This document shows positions 30,966-40,597 of a stretch of 64,000 nucleotides of DNA, piece by piece; position 1 is the first letter of the stretch, and each line of letters opens with the position of its first letter. The notes below the pieces were generated by a model. It did not search any database, was not told where the DNA came from, and worked only from the letters and a program-made list of their open reading frames with translations. Made by a program: the position numbers and the translations under genes. Where the stretch lies: positions 248,001 through 312,000 of the forward strand of contig NZ_VXCP01000016.1 of NCBI RefSeq assembly GCF_011355085.1. Direction: 5' to 3'. Source of the DNA: Pseudomonas akapageensis (GTDB lineage: Bacteria; Pseudomonadota; Gammaproteobacteria; Pseudomonadales; Pseudomonadaceae).

Positions 30966-32393
30966 CTAAGCCTCCATCTCCGGTTCCGGACGGACAGCAC
31001 GCCTTCCGTCTGTCCTGGACAACTGCAGGAAAATCGCCGCGGCCATCATGGACATCACACCAACGGTCAAAAAGGTCAGCTGGAAGGCCTCAAGTGTGGT
31101 GCTTACGCCTTCGCTTTCGCCTGCCGCGCTAAAGCCGCCGAGCAGGGCGCCAGCGCAAGCGACGCCGAGGCTCAGGGCCAGTTGTGCGACGACGGAAAGC
31201 AGACTGTTGCCGCTGCTGGCGCTGGCATCGTCGAGGTCGATCAGGGTCACCGCGTTCATTGCCGTGAACTGCAGTGAGTTGACCGCTCCCAGTACGGCGA
31301 GCTGAAACAGCAACAGGGCATAGGGTGTGTGCTCATCCACCAGGCCCAGGCTTGCCAGCAGCAGCCCCAGCAGCAAGGTGTTGCCGGTCAGCACGATGCG
31401 ATAGCCGAAGCGTTCGATCAGTGGCCTGGCAACCGACTTGGCAACCATGGCTGCCGCGGCCAGAGGGATCATGCTCATTCCGGCCTGCGACGGTGAATAA
31501 CCCAACGCGATTTGCAGCAGCAAGGGCACCAGAAACGGCAGGGCACCACTGCCCAGGCGGGCGAACACATTGCCGAGGATGCCCACGGCAAAGCTGCGCG
31601 TGCGGAACAACAGTGGCGAAAACAGCGGATTGTCGACCTGCCCTGCCCGCAGCCAATAGGCTGCCAGGCACGCCATGCCGGCAAACAACAGGAGCATGAC
31701 CCGCAAATGCGGCATGTGCAGCTCGCCGAGCCCTTCCATGGCAATGGTGATCAGGACCATCGCTGCGCCGAACAGAACGAAGCCGAGGCTATCGAAACGG
31801 GTGCGCTCGCTGCCACGCAGGTCCGGAATGAACCGCCATACCGCGTAACAGCCCACCAGGCCGACCGGCAGGTTCAGCAGAAAGATCCAGTGCCAGCTCA
31901 AATACTCCACCAGCCAGCCACCCATGGTCGGGCCGAGCAGCGGGCCGAGCAGGCCGGGAATGGTGATGAAACCCATGATGCGCACCAGCTCCGAGCGTGG
32001 GTAGGCGCGCAGCACCACCAGCCTGCCGACCGGCAGCATAAGGGCACCGCCCAGGCCCTGGATCACCCGCGCCGCTACCAGCATGCTCAGGCTGCTGGAC
32101 AGTGCGCAGAGCAGTGAGCCGAAGCTGAACAGCAGGATGGCACCGAAGAAGATGCGCTTGGTGCCGAAACGATCGGCGATCCAGCCTGAAGCCGGGATCA
32201 GAATGGCCACGGTGAGCATGTAGGCGATGATCACCGACTGCATGCGCAGCGGGTCTTCGGCCAGGTCCCGGGCCATGGCGGGCAGGGCGGTGTTGAGGAT
32301 GGTGCCATCGAGCGACTGCATGAAAAAGGCAATCGCCACGACCCAGGGTATCCAGCGTGCGGTGATGGCATCGAGGGGCGGGCGGTTGGGCAT
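30966..32393 (-). CDS. MFS exporter, DHA2 family (MdtD-like)
   Basis: A 475-residue membrane protein with about 14 hydrophobic segments. MQSLDGTILNTALPAMARDL is motif D1 of 14-helix drug exporters, GWIADRFGTKRIF is the loop 2-3 motif A, and GLLGPLLGPTMGGWLVEYLSWHWIFLLNLPVG is motif C. Overall it resembles MdtD/HsrA. The substrate is unpredictable. It lies 42 bases upstream of dbpA on the same strand. Confidence 0.9.
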   Translation of the reverse strand: MPNRPPLDAITARWIPWVVAIAFFMQSLDGTILNTALPAMARDLAEDPLRMQSVIIAYMLTVAILIPASGWIADRFGTKRIFFGAILLFSFGSLLCALSSSLSMLVAARVIQGLGGALMLPVGRLVVLRAYPRSELVRIMGFITIPGLLGPLLGPTMGGWLVEYLSWHWIFLLNLPVGLVGCYAVWRFIPDLRGSERTRFDSLGFVLFGAAMVLITIAMEGLGELHMPHLRVMLLLFAGMACLAAYWLRAGQVDNPLFSPLLFRTRSFAVGILGNVFARLGSGALPFLVPLLLQIALGYSPSQAGMSMIPLAAAAMVAKSVARPLIERFGYRIVLTGNTLLLGLLLASLGLVDEHTPYALLLFQLAVLGAVNSLQFTAMNAVTLIDLDDASASSGNSLLSVVAQLALSLGVACAGALLGGFSAAGESEGVSTTLEAFQLTFLTVGVMSMMAAAIFLQLSRTDGRRAVRPEPEMEA

Positions 32394-32431
32394 GTCGGTC
32401 CTTGTTTTGTCAGTTATTCCGTGTTGCCTTC

Positions 32432-32521
32432 ATCGTGGGCAAGCCCGCTCCCACAGGGGGTTCTGTGTCCAAAAATGGCCTGCCTGGCACGGGCCTCTGT
32501 GGGAGCTGGCTTGCCAGCGAT
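32432..32521. repeat. REP doublet (family A)
   Basis: GGGCAAGCCCGCTCCCACA on the left and GTGGGAGCTGGCTTGCCAGC on the right, inverted with about 40 bases between. Confidence 0.85.
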
Positions 32522-32535
32522 AGCCGCACCTCGGT

Positions 32536-33873
32536 CTACAGGGTCAACGTCAACCGATTGATCAACGCCCCCGGCAAATGCGTCGAAGACGTCTGCCGTT
32601 CGCTGTACGTCCCCGTCGACAGAATCAACTCACGCTCCCGGGTCAACGCCTCCAGGTGCGTACCCAGCAGGCTGTAGACACTGTCATCGAAACGCATGGT
32701 ACTGACCGGCGCCTGTATCTGGCCATTCTCCACCCAGAAGGTGGCAAAGCGCGTCAGGCCAGTCATTCGCGCGGCCGGCTGATCGGAGTAATTCAGGTAC
32801 CACAGGTTGCTGATGTACAACCCAGTGCCGAGCTGCTGCAGGACTTCAGCCAGGGGCAGGTCGCCTGCCGTCATGCTCAGGGCGCTGGGCGATTCACCGG
32901 CGTCGGCCCCATTGCAGATCAGGCCATATTCGGCGGCGCTGCGCGAGTTGATCAACCGGTCCCGGGCTTTGCCGGCCTGTATCAAGGTCAGGTCCGATCG
33001 CGGGTAACCTTCCCCGGAAAACGCCGGGCTGAGTGAGCCACTGACCTGCTCGGCCATCGTCACCAGCGGGCTCAGGTGGGTATCGCCTCCATACAAGCGT
33101 TGCAGAGGGCTGTCCTTGTTGGCGATGGACTGCGCGGAAAAGCCGCCCCAACACAGCATGCCGATGATTTCGTCCAGCGCGGCCGGGGCCAGATAAGCTC
33201 GATATTGTCCCGGCGCCAGGGTTTTCAAAGGGCGGCCAAGGAACGCCAGTTGCTCGGTGGCACTGTTCAGGCGCTGGGCGAAGGCTTCGTTGCTCCAGTT
33301 CTCACCGGCATAGTTGGCCTTGACCGCCTCGCCGTTGGCGTGGAACAGGCTCCAGTCCAGGTTGAAGCTGTTGGCCTGGTGCCAGCCGAACGCGCCCCAT
33401 GAGCTGGCGTAGCCGCGGCTTATGGGGCCGACGGCATAGATGCCGACCAGATCGAAACCCTGCGCGCCTTGGCGTATCTGCTCAAGGACCTGCGCGCTGT
33501 CCGGCAGTGGTTGTTCCTGCACGGCGTGGCTTTGCCAGGCGTCGGTGTTGAGTTGCAGATAAGGGTCCGGGGCAACCAGCGGCAGAATTTCGCGCAGCTG
33601 TTGCACAGCCTCGGCCAACCGTTGGTAGTCCACGTCGTATTCGCCGCTGAGGGTCAGATGCAGGTCGGCCTGGTGGCCCTCGCGGATCAACTTCAGGCTG
33701 ACGCTGGCTTGCTGCACCTGCCCGGCCTGGCGCACCCTGGCATGGTTGAAGCGAATGAACTGCGACGCTTCGGCGTTGTAGCTCAGAGTGAAGTGCTCGG
33801 GCTCCTTGACGGCTTCGCGCAGCCAGTCGACCAGCGCTCGGAAGGTGTCGACGCTATTGAGGGCGGCAGGCAT
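32536..33873 (-). CDS. TldD/PmbA family protein, TldE-like (no metal site)
   Basis: The 445-residue protein aligns by layout with the TldE/PmbA half of TldD-TldE proteases: N-terminal domain with EGHQADLHLTLSGEYDVD, middle GQYRAYLAPAALDEIIGMLCWGGFSAQSIANKDSPL, and C-terminal GLYISNLWYLNYSDQPAARMTGLTRFATFWVENG. It lacks the HExxxH of its partner. The ATG at 33873 overlaps the partner stop by one base, so translation is coupled and a heterodimer is likely. Confidence 0.87.
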   Translation of the reverse strand: MPAALNSVDTFRALVDWLREAVKEPEHFTLSYNAEASQFIRFNHARVRQAGQVQQASVSLKLIREGHQADLHLTLSGEYDVDYQRLAEAVQQLREILPLVAPDPYLQLNTDAWQSHAVQEQPLPDSAQVLEQIRQGAQGFDLVGIYAVGPISRGYASSWGAFGWHQANSFNLDWSLFHANGEAVKANYAGENWSNEAFAQRLNSATEQLAFLGRPLKTLAPGQYRAYLAPAALDEIIGMLCWGGFSAQSIANKDSPLQRLYGGDTHLSPLVTMAEQVSGSLSPAFSGEGYPRSDLTLIQAGKARDRLINSRSAAEYGLICNGADAGESPSALSMTAGDLPLAEVLQQLGTGLYISNLWYLNYSDQPAARMTGLTRFATFWVENGQIQAPVSTMRFDDSVYSLLGTHLEALTRERELILSTGTYSERQTSSTHLPGALINRLTLTL

Positions 33874-35315
33874 CAGGCATCTCCCCCGAATACGTCGATC
33901 TGGCTGAAAACACAGGCCGGTGAAGCGTGGCCGACGCGCACCACCTGGTTGGGTTCGCCTTTGCCGCAATTGGGCGTACCGAGAACCTGGAAGGTGCTGG
34001 CATCGCCCACCGCGCTGAGGTTGCGCCAGAAGTCTGCGGAAATACCGCGATAGTTCGGATTCTTGACCACGCCCTTGAGTTCTCCGTTCTCGATCAATTG
34101 GCCCCATTCGCAGCCGAACTGGAACTTGTTGCGGGCATCGTCGATGGACCAGGAGCGGTTGGTCGACATCAGTACGCCGTGTTCGATGCCAGCGATCAGC
34201 TGTGGCAGGCTCTTGTCGCCCGGTTCGATATTGAGGTTGGCCATGCGGTCGATCGGGGCGCGGTTCCAGCCGCAGGCGCGACTGTTGGCAACGCCGTCGA
34301 GCCCAGAGCGAAATTGCGAAAGCGCACCACCCAGCGGACGGATCAGCAGGCCTTCGCGGATCAGGAATTGCTTGTGCGCCGCAGTGCCATCGTCGTCGTG
34401 GGAGTAGCTGGCCAGTTGTTCGGGGATATCCGGGTCAAAGGTGACATTGAGCAACCTGGAGCCGTACTGCAGGGTGCCGAAGTCGGTGGTTTTGACGAAA
34501 CTGGTGCCGGCGTAATTGCGTTCATCGCCCAGGATGCGGTCCAGCTCCAGCGGGTGGCCGATGGATTCGTGGATCTGCAGCATCATCTGGTCCGGCATCA
34601 GCAGGATGTCTCGCCTGCCCTGAGGTGTATTGGGTGCCAGGAGCAATTGCAGGGCCTGGTCGGCGACCTTGGCCCCTGCGCCGATCAAGCCACAACGGCT
34701 GATCACGTCAGCGCCGCCTTGCTGGCCGAAGTTTTCCCGGCCCAGGCTGCGGGTCTGGCTGTCCTGACCGTCATAGGCCGTGACGCTCAGGCCTGGGAAT
34801 ACAAAGCGCTGGGCCTGGCGGTTCTCGGCGCCGGCGGTGTTCAGGTAGATCTGCTCGACAGTGCTCACCCCGAGGCTGACTTGCCAGTTCACCAGGCGTT
34901 CGTCATGGGGCACGGCGGCCGACTCCCGGCCCAGCAGTTCATAGCAATCGCCCAGAGACGGGAAGGGTTGTTCGAGGTTGGGCGAACAGTAATCGGCACG
35001 GCCCTGGGCCACTGGCTGGTTACGCAGGTCGAGCAGCGCATGGGCGCTTATCCGTTCGGCCAGATCTTCGGCCTGCTGCAAGGCCAGTTGCAGGCCTTGC
35101 TGCGAGAGGTCGCCGGTGGCGGCATAGGCTTCGACACCGTTCAGGCGCACCGTCAGCATTGCCCCTTCGTCACGGCTCAGGCTCGGTGGCTCGGCAACGT
35201 TCTTGCGCACGGACAGGTGCTGGCTGGACTGGCGAACATGGCGCAGCGAGAAGAACTCGGCGCGGCTGCGCAGGGCGGCGAAGCGCTGCTTCAGCAGGGT
35301 GGTGGTTTCGAACAT
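33873..35315 (-). CDS. TldD-like metalloprotease subunit
   Basis: The 480-residue protein carries HESIGHPLELDR, the HExxxH zinc motif of TldD, followed by the Asp of LDRILGDERNY. It also shows GGALSQFRSGLDGVANSRACGWNRAPIDRMANLNIEPGD, conserved in TldD. TldD-TldE pairs cleave unfolded peptides and mature some microcins and redox cofactors. I chose the ATG at 35315 because of the AAGGAGG site before it. Together with the following gene it makes a second TldD/E pair whose peptide target is unknown. No small precursor gene is visible nearby. Confidence 0.9.
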   Translation of the reverse strand: MFETTTLLKQRFAALRSRAEFFSLRHVRQSSQHLSVRKNVAEPPSLSRDEGAMLTVRLNGVEAYAATGDLSQQGLQLALQQAEDLAERISAHALLDLRNQPVAQGRADYCSPNLEQPFPSLGDCYELLGRESAAVPHDERLVNWQVSLGVSTVEQIYLNTAGAENRQAQRFVFPGLSVTAYDGQDSQTRSLGRENFGQQGGADVISRCGLIGAGAKVADQALQLLLAPNTPQGRRDILLMPDQMMLQIHESIGHPLELDRILGDERNYAGTSFVKTTDFGTLQYGSRLLNVTFDPDIPEQLASYSHDDDGTAAHKQFLIREGLLIRPLGGALSQFRSGLDGVANSRACGWNRAPIDRMANLNIEPGDKSLPQLIAGIEHGVLMSTNRSWSIDDARNKFQFGCEWGQLIENGELKGVVKNPNYRGISADFWRNLSAVGDASTFQVLGTPNCGKGEPNQVVRVGHASPACVFSQIDVFGGDA

Positions 35316-35356
35316 GCGAACCTCCTTGTGAATGGCGGCGCCCGAAAGCAAACAAC

Positions 35357-36052
35357 CTAAATCGGGCAACCTTTACTACGCAAAATCGCATCAAACCGAT
35401 CCGGATCCAGCGTCCCGGCCTCGATGGCCGCCAAGGTCGCCTTCTCCCGTGCCAGCAGATCATGGCAACGCACCAGCAGCTCCGGCAATTCGGAGCGTGC
35501 AGCCGAAACGACACCATCACCGTCACCGATCATCAGATCCCCCGGCATCACCAGCATCCCCGCGCAGGAGATCGGCACGTTGATCTCGCCACCACCATCG
35601 GTACTCGGGCCGCGGTGCACGCCGTCGAGGGCATAGGCGGGCAGTTCGCCCGTTCGCCATTCGTCCAGATCACGCAGGGCGCCGTTGATCACCACGCCGA
35701 CAATCCCGGCCTTGAGCGCCATGGCACGCATGATCCCGCCGAACACGGCGCGGGTCAGGTCGCCGCTGCCGTCGATGACCAGCACATCGCCAGGGCGGGC
35801 CATTTGCATGGCCTTGAGGATCATCAAGTTGTCACCGGGGCGAACCCGTACCGTCAGGGCGCTGCCGAGCATCGGTGCGCAGCCGTGGAAGGGCTTGAGG
35901 CCAAGACCGCCGACATTGCGGCCCAGGCAATCGCTGACGGCAGCGGCGGGGATCTGGCTGAATTCCTTCAGCCACTTGGGGTCGAGGGGTTCGGCGTTGG
36001 GGTTTATCAGATAGCCGGTGGGCCATTTGCTTGAAGAAACGACATCAAACAT
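35357..36052 (-). CDS. RraA-family protein (possible 4-hydroxy-4-methyl-2-oxoglutarate aldolase)
   Basis: The 231-residue protein has the RraA-fold signatures GDVLVIDGSGDLTRAVFGGIMRAMALKAGIVGVVINGALRDLDEW, where the R-D pair binds substrate and metal in HMG aldolases, and VRPGDNLMI earlier. Family members are aldolases/oxaloacetate decarboxylases or regulators of RNase E. This one is longer than the E. coli RraA regulator and more like the enzymes. It lies 41 bases upstream of the TldD-like gene on the same strand. Confidence 0.85.
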   Translation of the reverse strand: MFDVVSSSKWPTGYLINPNAEPLDPKWLKEFSQIPAAAVSDCLGRNVGGLGLKPFHGCAPMLGSALTVRVRPGDNLMILKAMQMARPGDVLVIDGSGDLTRAVFGGIMRAMALKAGIVGVVINGALRDLDEWRTGELPAYALDGVHRGPSTDGGGEINVPISCAGMLVMPGDLMIGDGDGVVSAARSELPELLVRCHDLLAREKATLAAIEAGTLDPDRFDAILRSKGCPI

Positions 36053-36145
36053 GAGATTGCCTCAAAGCCAGCGAGCGCCAGCGTGTCGGATGGGGGGGGA
36101 AGGTCTAGCTTAGGCTTGTGATGAGGGAGGGGGCAAGTGTGGACA

Positions 36146-36250
36146 CTCGTTCCCACGCTCCGCGTGGGAATGCATCCGGCGATGCTCCGCGTCGCGCTGG
36201 CGACGCTGGAGCGTCTGTGTCGGCATTCCCACGCAGAGCGTGGGAACGAG
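36146..36250. repeat. Palindromic repeat (family B)
   Basis: Begins CTCGTTCCCACGCTCCGCGT and ends AGAGCGTGGGAACGAG. It lies between betA and the RraA-family gene. Confidence 0.85.
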
Positions 36251-36259
36251 GGGGTAAAA

Positions 36260-37963
36260 TTACTGTGAAACTTGTTTCACATCACGCTGCGCCTTGCCTT
36301 TGACTGGCGCGCCATTGGCAACGTAGTACTTGGCGGTGCTGCGCGGCAGGGGCTTGCGGCCACGGATCTTGTCGGCGATTTTCTCGGCCATCATGATCGT
36401 TGGCGCGTTGAGGTTGCCTGTCGGGATTAGTGGCATGATCGAGGCATCGACCACTCGCAGGCCCTGCATGCCATGCACGCGGCCCTGGCTGTCGACCACC
36501 GCCATTTCATCGGTGCCCATCTTGCACGAGCAGGACGGATGGAAGGCGGTTTCGGCGTGTTCACGGATGAACTTGTCCAGTTGCTCGTCCGTCTGCACTT
36601 CGATACCCGGGCTGATCTCGCGACCGCGGTAGGCGTCCAGTGCCGGCTGGGCCATGATTTCGCGGGTCAGGCGGATGCCGTCGCGGAATTCCTGCCAGTC
36701 CTGCTCGGTTGCCATGTAGTTGAACAGAATGCTCGGGTGCTGGCGCGGGTCCTTGGACTTGACGCGGATGCGACCGCGGCTCGGCGAACGCATGGAGCCC
36801 ATGTGTGCCTGGAAGCCGTGTTCCTGTACGCCATTGCTGCCGTTGTAGTTAATCGCAACGGGCAGGAAGTGGTACTGGATGTTCGGCCATTCGAACTCCG
36901 GACGGGTACGGATGAAGCCGCCGGCTTCGAACTGGTTGCTCGCGCCGATGCCCTTGCCGAGGAACAGCCACTCGGCACCGATGGCCGGCTGGTTGCGCAG
37001 CAGCAGTGAAGGGTACAGCGACACGGGCTGGGTGCAAGCGTACTGCAGGTACAGCTCAAGGTGGTCCTGCAGGTTTTCGCCGACGCCCGGCAGGTCGTGA
37101 ACCACCGGAATGTCGAGCTCTTTGAGCAGTTTGGCCGGGCCGACGCCCGAGCGCTGCAGCAGTTGCGGAGAGGCAATGGCGCCGCTGCAGACGATGACTT
37201 CCTTGCGCGCACGGGCCTCGACGCGTTCTTCGCTGGCACCGACCAGGTAGGTCACGCCGATGGCGCGCTTGCCGTTGAACAGGACACGATCGGTCAGGGC
37301 GTGGGTGACGATGGTCAGGGTTTCGCGTTGCTTGGCCTGGTCCAGGTAGCCGCGAGCGGTGCTGGAGCGACGGCCTTTGGGCGTCACGGTACGGTCCATC
37401 GGGCCGAAACCTTCCTGCTGGTAGCCGTTCAGGTCTTCGGTACGCGGGTAGCCGGCCTGTACGCCGGCTTCGACCATGGCGTGGAATAGTGGGTTGTTGC
37501 CGGCCTTGGGCGTGGTCACGCTGACCGGGCCTTCGCCGCCGTGGTAGTCGTTCGGGCCGATGTCGCGGGTTTCCGCCTTGCGGAAGTACGGCAGGCAGTC
37601 CAGGTAGGTCCAGTCTTCCAGGCCTGGCAGTTTCGCCCAGCCGTCGTAGTCCATGGCGTTGCCACGGATGTAGCACATGCCGTTGATCAGCGAGGAGCCG
37701 CCCAGGCCCTTGCCGCGGCCGCATTCCATCCGGCGGTTGTCCATGTACGGTTCCGGGTCGGTCTCGTAGGCCCAGTTGTAGCGACGACCCTGCAGCGGGA
37801 ATGCCAGCGCAGCGGGCATTTGGGTACGGAAGTCGAGGCGGTAGTCGGGGCCGCCGGCTTCGAGCAGCAGAACGGTGACGCCCGGGTCTTCGGTCAGACG
37901 GGTCGCCAGGGTGTTACCGGCAGAGCCGGCACCCACGATGATGTAGTCGAATTCTTGGGACAT
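36260..37963 (-). CDS. betA: Choline dehydrogenase
   Basis: The 567-residue GMC-family flavoprotein oxidises choline to betaine aldehyde and further to glycine betaine, feeding electrons to the respiratory chain at the inner membrane. FAD motif [18 protein letters not shown] (residues 5-22), GMC signature [15 protein letters not shown], second signature [15 protein letters not shown], and catalytic-region HPSCSCKMG are present. ATG 37963 is chosen. A GTG nine bases earlier is an alternative. It is last in the betI-betB-betA operon, with a REP doublet between betB and betA. Confidence 0.97.
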   Translation of the reverse strand: MSQEFDYIIVGAGSAGNTLATRLTEDPGVTVLLLEAGGPDYRLDFRTQMPAALAFPLQGRRYNWAYETDPEPYMDNRRMECGRGKGLGGSSLINGMCYIRGNAMDYDGWAKLPGLEDWTYLDCLPYFRKAETRDIGPNDYHGGEGPVSVTTPKAGNNPLFHAMVEAGVQAGYPRTEDLNGYQQEGFGPMDRTVTPKGRRSSTARGYLDQAKQRETLTIVTHALTDRVLFNGKRAIGVTYLVGASEERVEARARKEVIVCSGAIASPQLLQRSGVGPAKLLKELDIPVVHDLPGVGENLQDHLELYLQYACTQPVSLYPSLLLRNQPAIGAEWLFLGKGIGASNQFEAGGFIRTRPEFEWPNIQYHFLPVAINYNGSNGVQEHGFQAHMGSMRSPSRGRIRVKSKDPRQHPSILFNYMATEQDWQEFRDGIRLTREIMAQPALDAYRGREISPGIEVQTDEQLDKFIREHAETAFHPSCSCKMGTDEMAVVDSQGRVHGMQGLRVVDASIMPLIPTGNLNAPTIMMAEKIADKIRGRKPLPRSTAKYYVANGAPVKGKAQRDVKQVSQ

Positions 37964-38020
37964 TGAATGCACCCTCTTTGAATGTGGTCAGGGGGCCGTT
38001 TTGCGAGTGCTTTGCACTCG

Positions 38021-38085
38021 ATCGCTGGCAAGCCAGCTCCCACATGGGCAGCGCATACCGCTGTGGGAGCGGGCTTGCCCGCGAT
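38021..38085. repeat. REP doublet (family A) in the betB-betA gap
   Basis: ATCGCTGGCAAGCCAGCTCC and, inverted, GGAGCGGGCTTGCCCGCGAT with a short spacer of about 17 bases. Being inside the operon, it could form an mRNA hairpin that changes betB/betA stoichiometry. Confidence 0.87.
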
Positions 38086-38114
38086 GACGGCTTCGCGGGC
38101 GAAAGAGGGCTTTC

Positions 38115-39587
38115 TTAGAAAACCGAACCGTAGTTGCCCAGCTCGACCTGTACCGATTTGATGCGAGTGTACTGAGCCAGCGAGCTGATGCCGTTTTCAC
38201 GGCCGACACCGGACTGCTTGTAGCCGCCGACCGGCATTTCTGCCGGCGACTCGCCCCAGGCGTTGATCCAGCAGATACCGGCTTCCAGTTGATGGATGAC
38301 GCGGTGAGCGCGGGTCAGGTCGTTGGTGACGATACCGGCGGCCAGGCCGAATTCGGTGTCGTTGGCGCGACGGATGACTTCTTCCTCGCTGTCGTAGCTG
38401 AGGATGCTCATTACCGGGCCGAAGATTTCTTCGCGCACGATGGTCATGTCATCGGTGCAATCGGTGAAGACGGTCGGTGCGACGAAGGCGCCCTTGGCGA
38501 ATTCACCTTCGGTCACACGCTCGCCGCCGCACAGTACGCGTGCGCCTTCTTCCTTGCCCTTGGCGATGTAACCCAGCACGTTTTCCATGTGGGCGAAGCT
38601 GACCAGTGGGCCGAAGTTGGTGTTCTCGTCCTGCGGATTGCCGATGCGGATGCGTGCAACACGCTCGGCGATCTTGGCTTCCAGTGCGGCCTTGAGTGCG
38701 GTCGGCACGAATACACGGGTACCGTTGGTGCAGACCTGACCGGAGCTGTAGAAGTTGGCCATCATGGCGATGTCGGCAGCGCGATCCAGGTCCGCGTCTT
38801 CGAAGATGATCAGTGGCGACTTGCCGCCCAGTTCCATGGTGACTTCCTTGAGCGAAGAGCTCGAGGCGCTGGCCATGACCTTCTTGCCGGTGTCGGTGCC
38901 GCCGGTGAAGGAGATTTTCTCGATGCGCGGGTGCTCGGTCAGCCAGGTGCCGACTTCGCGGCCGCTGCCGGTCAGGACGTTGAACACGCCATCGGGCAGG
39001 CCGGCTTCGGTGTAGATCTCGGCCAGTTTCAGGGTGGTCAGCGAGGTGACTTCACTTGGCTTGAAGATCATTGCGTTGCCAGCGGCCAGGGCCGGGGCGG
39101 ATTTCCACAGGGCGATCTGGATCGGGTAGTTCCAGGCGCCGATACCGACAGTCACGCCCAGCGGCTCGCGGCGGGTGTAGACGAACGAAGTGGTGCGCAG
39201 CGGGATCTGCTCGCCTTCGATGGCCGGTACCAGGCCTGCATAGTATTCCAGCACGTCGGCGCCGGTGACGATGTCGACGTAGCGGGTTTCGGAGTAGGAC
39301 TTGCCGGTGTCCAGGGTTTCCAGCATGGCCAGTTCGTCATTGCGCTCGCGCAGGATTTCCACGGCGCGGCGCAGGATGCGCGAGCGCTGCATGGCGGTCA
39401 TTGCGGCCCAGACTTTCTGGCCTTTTTCGGCGCTGACGACAGCGCGCTCGACGTCTTCTTTCGACGCACGTTGCACCTGTGCAAGAACTTCGCCGTTGGC
39501 CGGGTTGATGGCTTCAAATGTGGCGTCGCTGGACGCGTCCACGTAACCACCATCGATGTAGAGTTTTTGCAGTTCGAAACGGGCCAT
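38115..39587 (-). CDS. betB: Betaine aldehyde dehydrogenase
   Basis: The 490-residue NAD(P)-dependent aldehyde dehydrogenase converts betaine aldehyde to glycine betaine. Catalytic Glu in MELGGKSPL, nucleophile Cys in [15 protein letters not shown], and [10 protein letters not shown] for NAD binding are all present. Length is exactly that of other Pseudomonas BetB. I chose the ATG at 39587 ([15 protein letters not shown]) because the upstream in-frame extension has no family similarity. It sits 31 bases downstream of betI. Confidence 0.98.
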   Translation of the reverse strand: MARFELQKLYIDGGYVDASSDATFEAINPANGEVLAQVQRASKEDVERAVVSAEKGQKVWAAMTAMQRSRILRRAVEILRERNDELAMLETLDTGKSYSETRYVDIVTGADVLEYYAGLVPAIEGEQIPLRTTSFVYTRREPLGVTVGIGAWNYPIQIALWKSAPALAAGNAMIFKPSEVTSLTTLKLAEIYTEAGLPDGVFNVLTGSGREVGTWLTEHPRIEKISFTGGTDTGKKVMASASSSSLKEVTMELGGKSPLIIFEDADLDRAADIAMMANFYSSGQVCTNGTRVFVPTALKAALEAKIAERVARIRIGNPQDENTNFGPLVSFAHMENVLGYIAKGKEEGARVLCGGERVTEGEFAKGAFVAPTVFTDCTDDMTIVREEIFGPVMSILSYDSEEEVIRRANDTEFGLAAGIVTNDLTRAHRVIHQLEAGICWINAWGESPAEMPVGGYKQSGVGRENGISSLAQYTRIKSVQVELGNYGSVF

Positions 39588-39618
39588 AGTGTCCTCGCAA
39601 GTGCATTGTGGTTGGCGG

Positions 39619-40287
39619 TTACCGCCGCATCGATGCCTCTGTCTGTTGGGCGACCTTTGCGCGCGGCTGTTCAGGGGCGTGGCTCTGTATGCCTGGGCTC
39701 GCCTGTTTTGCCAGTTGTAGATCCATGTATTCGTAAGCGATTTGCAGGGCCTGGTCGACGTCGAAAGCATCTCCCGACAGCGCACCGCGCAACCACAAAC
39801 CATCAATCAACGCCGCCAGGCCACGCGCCGCGCTGCGTGCTTCGTGCAACGGCAGGGCACGGCGGAACTCGCAGCACAGGTTGGAATACAAGCGGTGATC
39901 GTTGATCCGCTGCAACCGGTGCAGTGACGGCTGGTGCATGCTGGCGGCCCAGAAGGCCAGCCAGGTTTTCATTGCCGGGCCATTGACCTGGCTCGCGTCG
40001 AAGTTGCCTTCGATGATGACCTGCAGGTGAGCCCGCGGGCTGTCATCTCCGAGCGCCAGTCGGCGCGCTACGACGTTTTCACTCAAAGCACTCATCAGGT
40101 AACGCATGGTCGCTGCGATCAGGCCGTTCTTGTCCTGAAAGTAGTGACTGATGATGCCGTTCGACACGCCGGCGAGTCGGGCGATCAGTGCAATGCTTGC
40201 ATCCCCCATTCCGACCTGGTCGATGGCCATCAACGTGGCTTCGATCAATTGCTGGCGGCGTATGGGCTGCATACCGACCTTGGGCAT
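39619..40287 (-). CDS. betI: TetR-family repressor of choline genes
   Basis: The 222-residue protein has an N-terminal TetR helix-turn-helix ([48 protein letters not shown]) matching BetI closely. BetI represses the bet genes until choline is present. Most BetI proteins I know end near residue 195-200. This one carries about 20 extra C-terminal residues ([21 protein letters not shown]), of low complexity. Its probable operator lies 69 bases upstream of the start. It leads the betIBA operon and is divergent from betT. Confidence 0.95.
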   Translation of the reverse strand: MPKVGMQPIRRQQLIEATLMAIDQVGMGDASIALIARLAGVSNGIISHYFQDKNGLIAATMRYLMSALSENVVARRLALGDDSPRAHLQVIIEGNFDASQVNGPAMKTWLAFWAASMHQPSLHRLQRINDHRLYSNLCCEFRRALPLHEARSAARGLAALIDGLWLRGALSGDAFDVDQALQIAYEYMDLQLAKQASPGIQSHAPEQPRAKVAQQTEASMRR

Positions 40288-40356
40288 TTGTAAATCTCCT
40301 CAGGCCTGCGACCAGTCGTCGCAATGACGACCCGGCGAAAGCCAGTCTATTTTGTT

Positions 40357-40376
40357 TTGATTGAACGTTCAATCAA
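40357..40376. promoter_or_regulatory. BetI operator, 20-bp perfect palindrome
   Basis: TTGATTGAACGTTCAATCAA is perfectly symmetric and stands in the betI-betT divergent region, close to betI. Size and symmetry fit a TetR dimer pair and the known BetI-type sites, so it should autoregulate betIBA and may also affect betT. Confidence 0.85.
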
Positions 40377-40597
40377 CAAAGAATAAGCTCTGCGACAAAT
40401 TGTGCCATTGACATGCTTTTCGGCGCGTCGAGCTGGCACAAATTGGCACCTGGATACGTGCGAAACCCAGTGTTTGCTGGGATCGCGATTGTTCGAGGTG
40501 CTTTTATATCACTCGTAGCTGTGTGGCTATTGCACCATTTGCTCGGGTGATGCGTTTGATTGTGTCTTTCTCTCGCACTGCCTGGAGCATCTGTGCA
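40377..40597. other. Rest of the betI-betT divergent region
   Basis: Besides the BetI palindrome, this stretch has three TGGCAC sequences: one inverted (GTGCCA at 40402-40407) and two direct (40434 and 40444, ten bases apart). They could be activator sites for betT, but I do not recognise the binding protein. No gene is seen. Confidence 0.4.

Noticed and set aside
40434-40455. A sigma54 promoter for betT from TGGCACAAATTGGCA
   Set aside because: The GG to GC spacing is 11 rather than 12, and the -12 element does not read TTGC.
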